A DNA stretch of 35,934 bases from an uncultured cyanobacterium. GTDB lineage: Bacteria > Cyanobacteriota > Cyanobacteriia > Cyanobacteriales > Microcystaceae. The position numbers and the translations under genes were made by a program. The stretch lies in assembly GCA_903869185.1 (NCBI GenBank), contig CAIPYC010000076.1, positions 1 to 35,934 of the forward strand, given 5' to 3'. The notes under the pieces were generated by a model. The model ran no database searches. It was not told where the DNA came from and saw nothing but the letters and a program-made list of their open reading frames with translations. Positions 29,353-35,934 of this stretch are shown in pieces; the first letter of the stretch is position 1; every line of letters starts with the position of its first letter.

Positions 29353-29377
29353 TATTATATACAAGTAGATTGACTTT

Positions 29378-30514
29378 ATGACATTTTGTGAATATAAGCC
29401 AGGACTCGAAGGGATTCCAGCAGCCCAATCCAGTATTAGTTGTGTCGATGGAACAAAGGGAATCCTCGAATACCGTGGCATCGCCATAGAAGAATTAGCT
29501 CAAAAAAGTACTTTCATTGAAACAGCATATCTTTTGATCTGGGGTAAATTACCGACTTTAGATGAGTTAGAAGATTTTGAAACCGATATTCGTCTACATA
29601 GACGTATTAAATACAGTATTAGGGATATGATGAAATGCTTTCCTGATAGAGGACACCCTATGGATGCACTTCAGACTTCTGTGGCTGCATTGGGACTCTT
29701 TTATTCACGCCGAGCGCTAGATGATCCTATCTATATACGCGGAGCGGTAGTGCGTATACTGGCCAAAATTCCTACTATGGTTGCAGCCGCCAATTCCATG
29801 CGCAGAGGAAATGATCCAATTCAACCCAATGACAATTTAGATTATTGTGCGAATTTTCTCTATATGCTTACTGAATCCAAGCCCGATCCACTTTCGGCTA
29901 AGGTTTTCGATGCTTGCTTGACTCTTCATGCAGAGCATACGATGAACGCCTCTACTTTCAGTGCAATGGTAACTGCATCTACTCTCACTGATCCTTATGG
30001 GGTAATTGCTTCTGCAGTTGGTACCTTGGCTGGCCCATTGCATGGCGGGGCCAATGAAGAGGTTTTATTGATGCTTGAGGAGATTGGTACAGTAAAAAAT
30101 GTGCGAACTTATGTCGAGAACTCTATTACCAACAAAAGAAAAATCATGGGCTTTGGACATAGGGTTTATAAAGTCAAGGATCCTCGTGCTACCATTTTGC
30201 AGGAACTTGCTGAACAGCTTTTTGAACTAAAAGGACATGATGAATACTATGATATAGCCCTGGAACTCGAAAGAGTTGTCGAAGAAGAACTAGGCAGCAA
30301 GGGAATCTATCCCAACGTCGATTTCTACTCCGGATTGGTCTATCGAAAACTCGGTATTCCCCAAGATCTATTTACGCCCATTTTTGCCATTGCTCGCGTG
30401 GCCGGCTGGCTAGCCCACTGGAAGGAACAGTTGGCCGAAAACCGCATCTTCCGTCCTGCGCAAATCTATACTGGTCTCCATGAACAAACCTATATCCCTA
30501 TTGATGAACGCTGA
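29378..30514 (+). CDS. gltA: Citrate synthase
   Basis: A 378-residue citrate synthase of the short bacterial/archaeal-like type. The catalytic triad is in place: His222 in GPLHGGANEEV, His261 in GFGHRVYK and Asp315 in VDFYSGLVY. It condenses acetyl-CoA with oxaloacetate, the entry to the cyanobacterial citrate branch feeding 2-oxoglutarate and nitrogen assimilation. A 2-methylcitrate synthase cannot be fully excluded by sequence, but the single-copy context favours GltA. It starts 25 bases after the FkbH-ACP-TE gene and has no clear ribosome site, while its base composition is markedly richer in GC than that gene. Confidence 0.95.
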   Translation: MTFCEYKPGLEGIPAAQSSISCVDGTKGILEYRGIAIEELAQKSTFIETAYLLIWGKLPTLDELEDFETDIRLHRRIKYSIRDMMKCFPDRGHPMDALQTSVAALGLFYSRRALDDPIYIRGAVVRILAKIPTMVAAANSMRRGNDPIQPNDNLDYCANFLYMLTESKPDPLSAKVFDACLTLHAEHTMNASTFSAMVTASTLTDPYGVIASAVGTLAGPLHGGANEEVLLMLEEIGTVKNVRTYVENSITNKRKIMGFGHRVYKVKDPRATILQELAEQLFELKGHDEYYDIALELERVVEEELGSKGIYPNVDFYSGLVYRKLGIPQDLFTPIFAIARVAGWLAHWKEQLAENRIFRPAQIYTGLHEQTYIPIDER

Positions 30515-30560
30515 ATCTTTCAATATCTTGCCTAATCCGGACTAAATTTGTCGGGTATTG

Positions 30561-30589
30561 TTGACTCATAAATTATCGCATGATACGAT
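30561..30589 (+). promoter_or_regulatory. Sigma-70-type promoter of thrC
   Basis: A -35 box TTGACT (30561-30566) and a -10 box TACGAT (30584-30589) are separated by 17 bases, with an extended -10 TG at 30581-30582. It lies 45 bases before the thrC ATG. A start site near 30596 would give a short leader. Confidence 0.6.
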
Positions 30590-30633
30590 AGCTGTATTGA
30601 GTTAGAAGATTAGAGATCACAAGAGGTTAAGAG

Positions 30634-31932
30634 ATGACCCAAGCCGCCGTAGCCCAAGAGTTTACCCCCACTTTCACTAAGCTGGTTTCAAAAGAAGGGG
30701 GTATCGAGTATCCCTTGGAGGCTCTTTATGTTTGTGAGGAGACCTTCTCTCCATTAGAGGTAGCCTATGACTATGATGCAATTCGTCGGCAGGTAAGTCG
30801 GGAGAAAATTCAAGCTGGCCCCAATTCAATCTGGCGTTACAAGGCTTTTCTGCCTGTTGCAACCGATAACGTGATCGATGTCGGTACAGGAATGACTCCG
30901 CTGGTTAAATCAAATCGCTTAGCTCGTCGATTGGGACTCAAGAATCTCTATATAAAAAATGATGCAGTAAATACGCCAACTCTAAGCTTCAAGGACAGAG
31001 TTGTTTCGGTGGCCCTTTCGCGAGCAAGAGAGCTGGGATTCACTACGGTATCTTGCTCTAGTACTGGTAACCTAGCCAATTCAACTGCTGCTTTGGCTGC
31101 GTATGCTGGACTAGACTGCTGTGTTTTCATCCCGGCCGATCTCGAAGCAGGTAAAGTGCTGGGTACTCTCATATACAATCCTACGGTCATAGCAGTCAAG
31201 GGTAATTATGACCAGGTTAACAGGCTCTGCTCAGAAGTTGGAAATACTCACAAATGGGGATTTGTAAATATTAATTTACGGCCCTATTATTCCGAAGGCT
31301 CCAAAACCTTGGGTTTTGAAGTGGCTGAGCAATTAGGTTGGCAACTACCGGATCACATAGTGGCGCCACTGGCCTCGGGTTCACTTTATACCAAAATTTA
31401 CAAAGGTTTTCAGGAATTTATTAAAGTTGGCTTGGTCAAAGACAAGCAGGTTCGTTTTAGTGGTGCCCAATCAGAAGGTTGCTCACCTATTGCCCAGGCT
31501 TTCAGAGAGGAAAGAGATTTTATAACTCCCGTTAAGCCCAATACTATCGCTAAGTCCATTGCCATTGGTAATCCTGCAGATGGAGTTTACGCACTGGATG
31601 TGGCCAGAAAGACTGGTGGTCATATTGAAAGTGTCAATGATGCTGAGATAATTGAAGGCATGAAGCTGTTGGCTGAGACTGAAGGTATTTTTACCGAGAC
31701 AGCTGGTGGTACTACTATTGCCGTGCTTAAGAAACTGGTTGAAGCTCGTAAAATTGATCCCGAAGAGACAACTGTAGTCTATATCACCGGTAATGGTCTC
31801 AAAACCCAGGAAGCTGTTCAAGGATATATTGGCGAACCTCTGGTGATTGAGCCAAAACTCGACAGCTTTGAATTAGCTTTAGAGCGTTCTCGTACCTTGG
31901 AACGCTTGGAATGGCAGCAAGTATTAGTTTAG
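30634..31932 (+). CDS. thrC: Threonine synthase
   Basis: A 432-residue PLP enzyme converting O-phospho-homoserine to threonine. The cofactor lysine is Lys120 in LSFKDRVVS, followed by the SSTGNLANS phosphate/substrate loop and [11 protein letters not shown]. The N-terminal [17 protein letters not shown] block is typical of plant-like and cyanobacterial ThrC. AGAGG sits seven bases before the ATG, downstream of a good promoter. The ThiS/MoaD-like gene follows after 22 bases and is probably co-transcribed. Confidence 0.96.
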   Translation: MTQAAVAQEFTPTFTKLVSKEGGIEYPLEALYVCEETFSPLEVAYDYDAIRRQVSREKIQAGPNSIWRYKAFLPVATDNVIDVGTGMTPLVKSNRLARRLGLKNLYIKNDAVNTPTLSFKDRVVSVALSRARELGFTTVSCSSTGNLANSTAALAAYAGLDCCVFIPADLEAGKVLGTLIYNPTVIAVKGNYDQVNRLCSEVGNTHKWGFVNINLRPYYSEGSKTLGFEVAEQLGWQLPDHIVAPLASGSLYTKIYKGFQEFIKVGLVKDKQVRFSGAQSEGCSPIAQAFREERDFITPVKPNTIAKSIAIGNPADGVYALDVARKTGGHIESVNDAEIIEGMKLLAETEGIFTETAGGTTIAVLKKLVEARKIDPEETTVVYITGNGLKTQEAVQGYIGEPLVIEPKLDSFELALERSRTLERLEWQQVLV

Positions 31933-31954
31933 ATTGATTCTAGAGGAAATAAGA

Positions 31955-32230
31955 ATGAGCGTAGTTGTTTTGATTCCACCTGCTCTGCAGAAATTTACCA
32001 ATAACCAAGCCAAGTTTGAGTGCGATGCCGAAAGTGTCGGAGATCTCATCGTTGTTTTAGAGGATAAGTGTCCAGGCATCAAGTCTAGAATTTGCAATGA
32101 ATCCGGACAGATTAGACAATTTATTAATTTCTATGTCAACAGTGAAGACATTCGTTTACTAAGCAAAGAACAGACCAAGTTACAAAGCGGAGATGAAGTC
32201 AGCATAGTTCCGGCAGTTGCCGGCGGTTAA
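31955..32230 (+). CDS. ThiS/MoaD-family sulfur carrier-like protein
   Basis: A 91-residue beta-grasp protein ending in AVAGG, the C-terminal Gly-Gly that is adenylated and thiocarboxylated in ThiS, MoaD and CysO. The frame extends upstream to a TTG at 31934, but the ATG at 31955 is the better start because AGAGGAA lies seven bases before it. The sequence [15 protein letters not shown] and [15 protein letters not shown] match the family. Its place behind thrC suggests a link with amino-acid or sulfur metabolism rather than molybdopterin. No E1-like activating enzyme or cysteine synthase is adjacent. The stop overlaps the cysS 3' end by four bases. Confidence 0.88.
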   Translation: MSVVVLIPPALQKFTNNQAKFECDAESVGDLIVVLEDKCPGIKSRICNESGQIRQFINFYVNSEDIRLLSKEQTKLQSGDEVSIVPAVAGG

Positions 32231-33654
32231 GCCCGATGCCATTGGGTTGTGCCGTTGGGTTGATCTACTAGGATTACTCCACTTGTTTTAAGCAATTCTC
32301 TGATGCGATCGCTCTCTTTGTAGTTCTTCAGCTCTCGAGAACGAAGTCTTTGGTGGATTAGCTCCTCTATCTCGTCTTGTGTGATTTGTGAAGTAGATTG
32401 AATATCTTCAGTAAATTTGAACCCCAGAACTGAGCTTAGTTCTAACAATGTTTGCCATTTTTTTTGGAGATCTTTGTGCTGCGTTTCTAGTGTCTGATTA
32501 TGCATATAGAGATTGCGTTCCTTTTTCAGGACTTTGGCTAATTCAAACAATACAGCTAGACCGGCTGTAAAGTTAAAATCATCATCTACTAATTCAGTGA
32601 ATTTATTCTCATATTCATTGTTTTCGCTCTTGTGTTCATCTTTCCAACCTAATTGATAACCAAAGCCCAGAGCATCTTGAAGAGTTTGCCATCCCTTATT
32701 TGCCGCATCGAGTGCTTCATCAGTAAAATCTATCGGTTTACGATAGTGAGCCTGAAGGATCAACAATCTTACGGCCATTGGGTTATATTTCTTTAGCAGA
32801 TCTCGAATAGTTATGAAATTGCCCAGAGATTTAGACATTTTCTCTCCTTCGATCTTTACCATCCCATTGTGCAGCCAGTAGTTAGCTAAAATCTTGCCAT
32901 TAGCAGCCTCAGATTGAGCTATCTCATTTTCATGATGTGGAAAAATTAAATCACTTCCCCCTACATGAATGTCTATAGTCTCACCCAATTCCTGCCTGAC
33001 CATAGCTGAGCACTCTATATGCCATCCAGGCCTACCTGGACCCCAGCAGGAATCCCATGCTGGCTCCCCTGGTTTGGCTCCTTTCCAGAGGGCAAAATCG
33101 AATGGATCTTTTTTCTTTTGATATTCCTCATCGACAACTTCTATCCTGCCACTGGCTCCAATTTGCAGATCTTCTAATTTTCTTTTGGATAGTTTGCCGT
33201 AGTCCGCAAATTTTCGAACGGCATAATATACATCGCCACCAGCTGGATAAGCATAGCCTTTTTGCTCTAGCTCCCAAACCAGTCTTTTGATACCGTCAAT
33301 GGTGTGGGTTGCCCTGGGGTAACTATCGGCCCTAGCTACACCGAGGCAATCCATATCTTCAAAATAGGCTTGAATGTATCGCTGGGAGATTTCGTGCATC
33401 GAAACACCCTCCGATTGAGCCTTCCTGAGAATCTTGTCGTCAATATCAGTAAAATTCTGGACATAGCGCACACTAAATCCACGCCATTGCAGATAACGTC
33501 TGACCACATCCCAGACCAGGCAGGTCCTGGCATGACCCAAATGGCAGTAATCATATACTGTAATACCGCAACAGTAAAGTGAAACCTCTCCTTCTCTTAT
33601 GGTTTGCAGGGTTTCTAGGGTGCTGGTCAAGGTATTGTATATTTTTATGTTCAT
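32227..33654 (-). CDS. cysS: Cysteinyl-tRNA synthetase
   Basis: A 475-residue class I synthetase. The HIGH-type motif is YDYCHLGHA (His38-His41), the zinc site uses Cys28 or Cys29, the WHIECSAM and HHENE segments, and KMSKSLGNF is the second signature. It charges tRNA-Cys with cysteine. It is convergent with the ThiS/MoaD-like gene (four-base overlap). An 18-base dyad (33662-33680) lies just upstream of its ATG on the template side, so it would be in the 5' leader. Confidence 0.97.
   Translation of the reverse strand: MNIKIYNTLTSTLETLQTIREGEVSLYCCGITVYDYCHLGHARTCLVWDVVRRYLQWRGFSVRYVQNFTDIDDKILRKAQSEGVSMHEISQRYIQAYFEDMDCLGVARADSYPRATHTIDGIKRLVWELEQKGYAYPAGGDVYYAVRKFADYGKLSKRKLEDLQIGASGRIEVVDEEYQKKKDPFDFALWKGAKPGEPAWDSCWGPGRPGWHIECSAMVRQELGETIDIHVGGSDLIFPHHENEIAQSEAANGKILANYWLHNGMVKIEGEKMSKSLGNFITIRDLLKKYNPMAVRLLILQAHYRKPIDFTDEALDAANKGWQTLQDALGFGYQLGWKDEHKSENNEYENKFTELVDDDFNFTAGLAVLFELAKVLKKERNLYMHNQTLETQHKDLQKKWQTLLELSSVLGFKFTEDIQSTSQITQDEIEELIHQRLRSRELKNYKESDRIRELLKTSGVILVDQPNGTTQWHRA
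32305..32312. repeat. HIP1 octamer (GCGATCGC)
   Basis: Second GCGATCGC seen in the window, inside the cysS 3' region (codons for a Ser-Asp-Arg-Ile stretch). Confidence 0.7.
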
Positions 33655-33661
33655 CTTAAGG

Positions 33662-33680
33662 CTAGTCTTTCTTTGACTAG
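33662..33680. repeat. Dyad repeat copy 1 (CTAGTC-N7-GACTAG)
   Basis: CTAGTCTTTCTTTGACTAG forms a six-base-pair stem with a seven-base loop. The first 18 bases recur exactly at 35844-35861. On the minus strand it reads Leu-Val-Lys-Glu-Arg-Leu within a short open tail (a frame reading [13 protein letters not shown] then stop) just upstream of cysS. Confidence 0.75.
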
Positions 33681-33724
33681 ATCATTATAGTCCCTAATTT
33701 TGCCTCACCATTTGCTAAAAACCT

Positions 33725-33750
33725 GATTTTGTACAGTTAACTACAAAATC
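33725..33750. promoter_or_regulatory. Inverted repeat between divergent cysS and GH5 gene
   Basis: GATTTTGTA (33725-33733) and TACAAAATC (33742-33750) are exact complements around an eight-base loop containing GTTAAC. It lies in the 228-base divergent gap, so an operator or a minus-strand leader hairpin is more likely than a terminator of either gene. Confidence 0.4.
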
Positions 33751-33803
33751 AAAGCTTGCTTTATTTCTCGTATTAATGTATCTTACCCCTAAGCAAATTA
33801 TCT

Positions 33804-33856
33804 TATTGGATTAAATTTGCTATAAAATCAACCTAAGAAATAACATAAATCCAATA
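33804..33856 (+). promoter_or_regulatory. Inverted repeat flanking a -10-like box upstream of the GH5 gene
   Basis: TATTGGATT (33804-33812) and its complement AATCCAATA (33848-33856) enclose 35 bases containing TATAAAAT (33821-33828), a good -10 candidate 55 bases before the ATG. No clear -35 box accompanies it. The layout would suit a bound regulator, but this is inference. Confidence 0.35.
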
Positions 33857-33882
33857 GGAAAATAGTAGTAATAATTAAACCT

Positions 33883-35349
33883 ATGTCTAAAATTTCGCAG
33901 TTCATCCCAGTTGCTGCCCTATTAAGTTTCGGGTTGATCTCCCCGGTTTATGGGCAACAGGTTTTTGCTCCCATTGTCAATCAACAAGGTTTCTCTGTAA
34001 ATTGTCTCAGCGTGGGAGCTGGCGGAGCCTGCACCAAATATAGCCAGTTGATCAGCAATGCTACCGGGCGTACTTTTATCCCTGTGGGCTATAACGACAA
34101 TTTTGGTTATTACACTCAAACAGCTCCAGACGGATTGCCAGCAGCCTATCATTATTTAACAGATGGTTACCCTGCCGGTATCTCGCCAATGCAATATAGC
34201 GGAGCCAATACCGTTAGACTTTGGACCGGACAGTGGGCTGGCAACCCCACACAGGCAGTAGGTACTGCTTTTCCTGCTGTTGGATATGATAGTCAGACTG
34301 CAGGCTATGCCCAATTGATCAAGGTATCTCTCCAAGATGGATTGGTGCCTATCTTGGCAATCGCCCAGACCAATAGCTCGGAATACTGGCCATCTGATCC
34401 CTCAGATCTAACCTTTCCGGTTATTCGCTCTTCTACTGGTGCTTGGTCAGTTCCAAGAGCCACGCTAAATGTAGTTAATGGCAATAAGAGTGGCACTATT
34501 GGGCTAAGTCAATCGGTCAGTCAATGGATTACGCCACAAATGTTGGCACTTTTAAAAGCCAATCCCAATGTCATTGTCAATATCTCAAACGAATGGGGAC
34601 AGCCTATGAGTACGGTTAATCCTCTCGATACTAAATACAATACACCGATAGAGCAATATTGGGCTAATTGCTACAAGTACGCTATTAATGTATTGCGCGC
34701 AGCAGGCATGACAAATGCCCTGATGGTTGATGCCACTGGAGGTGGTTCATATGCTGATGGAATCATCCAAGATGGAGTCAGCATAGAAAACTCAGATCCC
34801 CTGCATAAGGTGATATTTAGCGCGCATGCCTATAGTATTTACAGCGATAGCAAGGATTGCGGCATTTCCGGATTTACAAACTGTTCTACAGTAACTCCCA
34901 ATCCCTATCAATATGATCTTGCAACAGAACTCAATGCTCTAGCTAATGCCGGAGTCCCTGTGGATATCGGTGAATTTAGCAATGGTTATTTTAATGGCAA
35001 TAATTACAATTACAAAAATTTAGTTACCTTGGCTGACCAATATGGGATCGGATGGCAATATTGGCTTTATGGTAATCCAGGAGATCCATTCTACGAGCAG
35101 CCGTACCTTAACGGTGTAATGTATACCTTAGATGCCAATCCCAACTATCGAATTCAACCAAATGCGTTGATATCTTCTGTATCTACACCTTCTGTACCTA
35201 TGTTTGCTGGTGCGAGTACAGCATATCCTTCAGGAGACTCTGTGTCAAGCACCAATGTACCTTTTGAATTTTCACCTATTCAAGGTTTTATATTAGGTCT
35301 ACCTTGTTTCCTGGGTTTGAGATATCTTAAAAAGAAAAACAAAAGATAA
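33883..35349 (+). CDS. Secreted GH5-like glycoside hydrolase with PFE-CTERM anchor
   Basis: A 488-residue protein with a signal peptide (about residues 1-25, ending PVYGQQ). The catalytic domain has the GH5/clan A landmarks: acid/base Glu237 in NISNEWGQ, His315 and Tyr317 in SAHAYS, nucleophile Glu364 in VDIGEFSNG and Trp393 in WQYWLYG. Such enzymes cut beta-1,4-glucans, mannans or similar polymers; the substrate is open. The C terminus has a Ser/Thr-rich spacer, then VPFEFSP at 459-465, a hydrophobic stretch of about 15 residues and a basic tail (KKKNKR). This is the cyanobacterial PFE-CTERM sorting signal, so it is probably anchored at or processed onto the cell surface. It is followed after 12 bases by a transposase remnant. 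Confidence 0.88.
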   Translation: MSKISQFIPVAALLSFGLISPVYGQQVFAPIVNQQGFSVNCLSVGAGGACTKYSQLISNATGRTFIPVGYNDNFGYYTQTAPDGLPAAYHYLTDGYPAGISPMQYSGANTVRLWTGQWAGNPTQAVGTAFPAVGYDSQTAGYAQLIKVSLQDGLVPILAIAQTNSSEYWPSDPSDLTFPVIRSSTGAWSVPRATLNVVNGNKSGTIGLSQSVSQWITPQMLALLKANPNVIVNISNEWGQPMSTVNPLDTKYNTPIEQYWANCYKYAINVLRAAGMTNALMVDATGGGSYADGIIQDGVSIENSDPLHKVIFSAHAYSIYSDSKDCGISGFTNCSTVTPNPYQYDLATELNALANAGVPVDIGEFSNGYFNGNNYNYKNLVTLADQYGIGWQYWLYGNPGDPFYEQPYLNGVMYTLDANPNYRIQPNALISSVSTPSVPMFAGASTAYPSGDSVSSTNVPFEFSPIQGFILGLPCFLGLRYLKKKNKR

Positions 35350-35361
35350 ATTGAGAGCATC

Positions 35362-35691
35362 TCAGTTATGTAAGACTAAGCGGGAAAATTGGCTATTGAG
35401 GTATGCTGATCGATGTTTAAGTAATTGTGAAACGTTACATTTATTCCATTGAGCACCAGATATTTTAATCCGTTGTCCTATCTGTTTAACAGTGGATTCA
35501 ATTGCGCTGGATCCAATTGAAATACCTTGTACCAATCGCTGTTGAGTACCATGAAAAACAAATGTCCCTACCAAGACTTGAATATCCTCTGTCGCTCTTT
35601 CATATGAGTTGTTTGCACTCAATAACAAGCAACACTTTTCCACATAGGGACTCCACCTTGTGTGTGAATTGATATCAAGCTTCTGAGCCTG
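35362..35691 (-). pseudogene. Internally deleted ISKra4-type transposase remnant
   Basis: The frame is open from a TAA at 35692-35694 to the stop at 35362, about 109 codons, with GTG 35641-35643 as the only likely start. The first part (WSPYVEKCCLLLSANNSYERATED) looks like the N-terminal third of an ISKra4-family transposase. It runs straight into a C-terminal piece (IGSSAIESTVKQIGQRIKISG, then RSAYLN). The catalytic middle is missing, so the product cannot be active; full-length members are several times longer. The deletion junction lies near TQQRLVQ/GISIGSS. It lies just behind the GH5 gene, and I could not define terminal repeats. Confidence 0.72.
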
Positions 35692-35823
35692 TTACAAGTT
35701 TCGATAAAAAATCCTAGTCCATTTACATTGCCCTCTTACTACTAAGTTTTTCACTTTAACTCTAGAATTGTAAAATTAAATATAAGTATAAATACTTATT
35801 GCAAAATTGGGATGCACTCTGTT

Positions 35824-35934
35824 TTATTTCCCATGTTTTATGTCTAGTCTTTCTTTGACTAAATTATTAATTAACCTCAGTTCGGGATAAGGAATAACAG
35901 AAAAAGGGGCGGCCAATAAGCTGAAAATAAAGTA
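35824..35934 (-). CDS. Possible C-terminal end of an unidentified gene (partial)
   Basis: A minus-strand frame enters from the window edge and stays open for 36 codons to TAA at 35824-35826. It reads a hydrophobic start (FIFSLLAAPFSVIPYPELR) and then a charged end with LVKERLDIKHGK. The composition looks protein-like, and the LVKERL codons are the 18-base repeat that also occurs before cysS. I do not recognise the family and the stretch is short, so it may be a chance frame. Confidence 0.3.
   Translation of the reverse strand, partial: YFIFSLLAAPFSVIPYPELRLINNLVKERLDIKHGK
35844..35861. repeat. Dyad repeat copy 2
   Basis: CTAGTCTTTCTTTGACTA is identical over 18 bases to 33662-33679 in the same orientation. 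The two copies bracket the GH5 gene and the transposase remnant, 2.18 kb apart. Confidence 0.75.

Noticed and set aside
35695-35735. Further open frame upstream of the transposase remnant
   Set aside because: It is open in a different frame from the remnant and an in-frame TAA at 35692-35694 separates them; no motif supports it.

Overview
The window looks like chromosomal DNA from a moderately AT-rich cyanobacterium. Many of its genes belong to families largely confined to cyanobacteria and plastids: Ycf51, DUF3086 next to DUF3119, CGLD27/DUF1230, DUF2949, a CruA/CruP-type lycopene cyclase, an NblR-like regulator, the cyanobacterial LpxB-related family, a cyanobacterial Hfq and a PFE-CTERM tail. 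I cannot assign genus or order from the sequence alone. The octamer GCGATCGC (HIP1), abundant in many cyanobacteria, was seen only twice.

Layout. (a) 1-5155, minus strand: a tight five-gene run glyA, a WecA-like transferase, cinA, ycf51, and a GldA-like dehydrogenase cut by the window edge. (b) 5223-6401: an LpxB-related gene, convergent with the plsY/DUF3086/DUF3119 run (6422-8529, minus). (c) 8600-12288, plus: a membrane-anchored protein with a GspC/PilP-like tail, a coiled-coil protein and a GT39-like membrane glycosyltransferase with TPR-like C terminus; then pyrG (12381-14018), overlapped at its 3' end by a small opposing gene. (d) 14350-16326: CruA-like flavoprotein. (e) 16339-20700, minus: a compact operon of formylglycine-generating enzyme, Cys-type arylsulfatase, MarC-family and DUF1622 membrane proteins. 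(f) 20871-25803, plus: alpha/beta hydrolase, an overlapping Dam-like methyltransferase, an NblR-like regulator with a degenerate receiver, DUF2949, then rsfS, CGLD27, asparaginase and initiator tRNA, closed by a terminator facing hfq. (g) 26368-30514: an AT-rich 994-residue FkbH-ACP-thioesterase protein followed closely by gltA. (h) 30634-33654: thrC with a ThiS/MoaD-like carrier, tail to tail with cysS. (i) 33655-35934: an accessory region with a secreted GH5-like hydrolase bearing a PFE-CTERM anchor, an internally deleted ISKra4-type transposase remnant, and two copies of an 18-base dyad bracketing both.

Most of the window is housekeeping. The parts most worth a second look are the FkbH-ACP-TE protein, whose thioesterase carries Cys where Ser is usual; the sulfatase operon with its two membrane proteins; the degenerate-receiver regulator; and the bracketed GH5/IS segment at the right edge. 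No CRISPR array, rRNA, complete insertion sequence or prophage was seen. No stretch over 300 bases lacks a gene or gene remnant.
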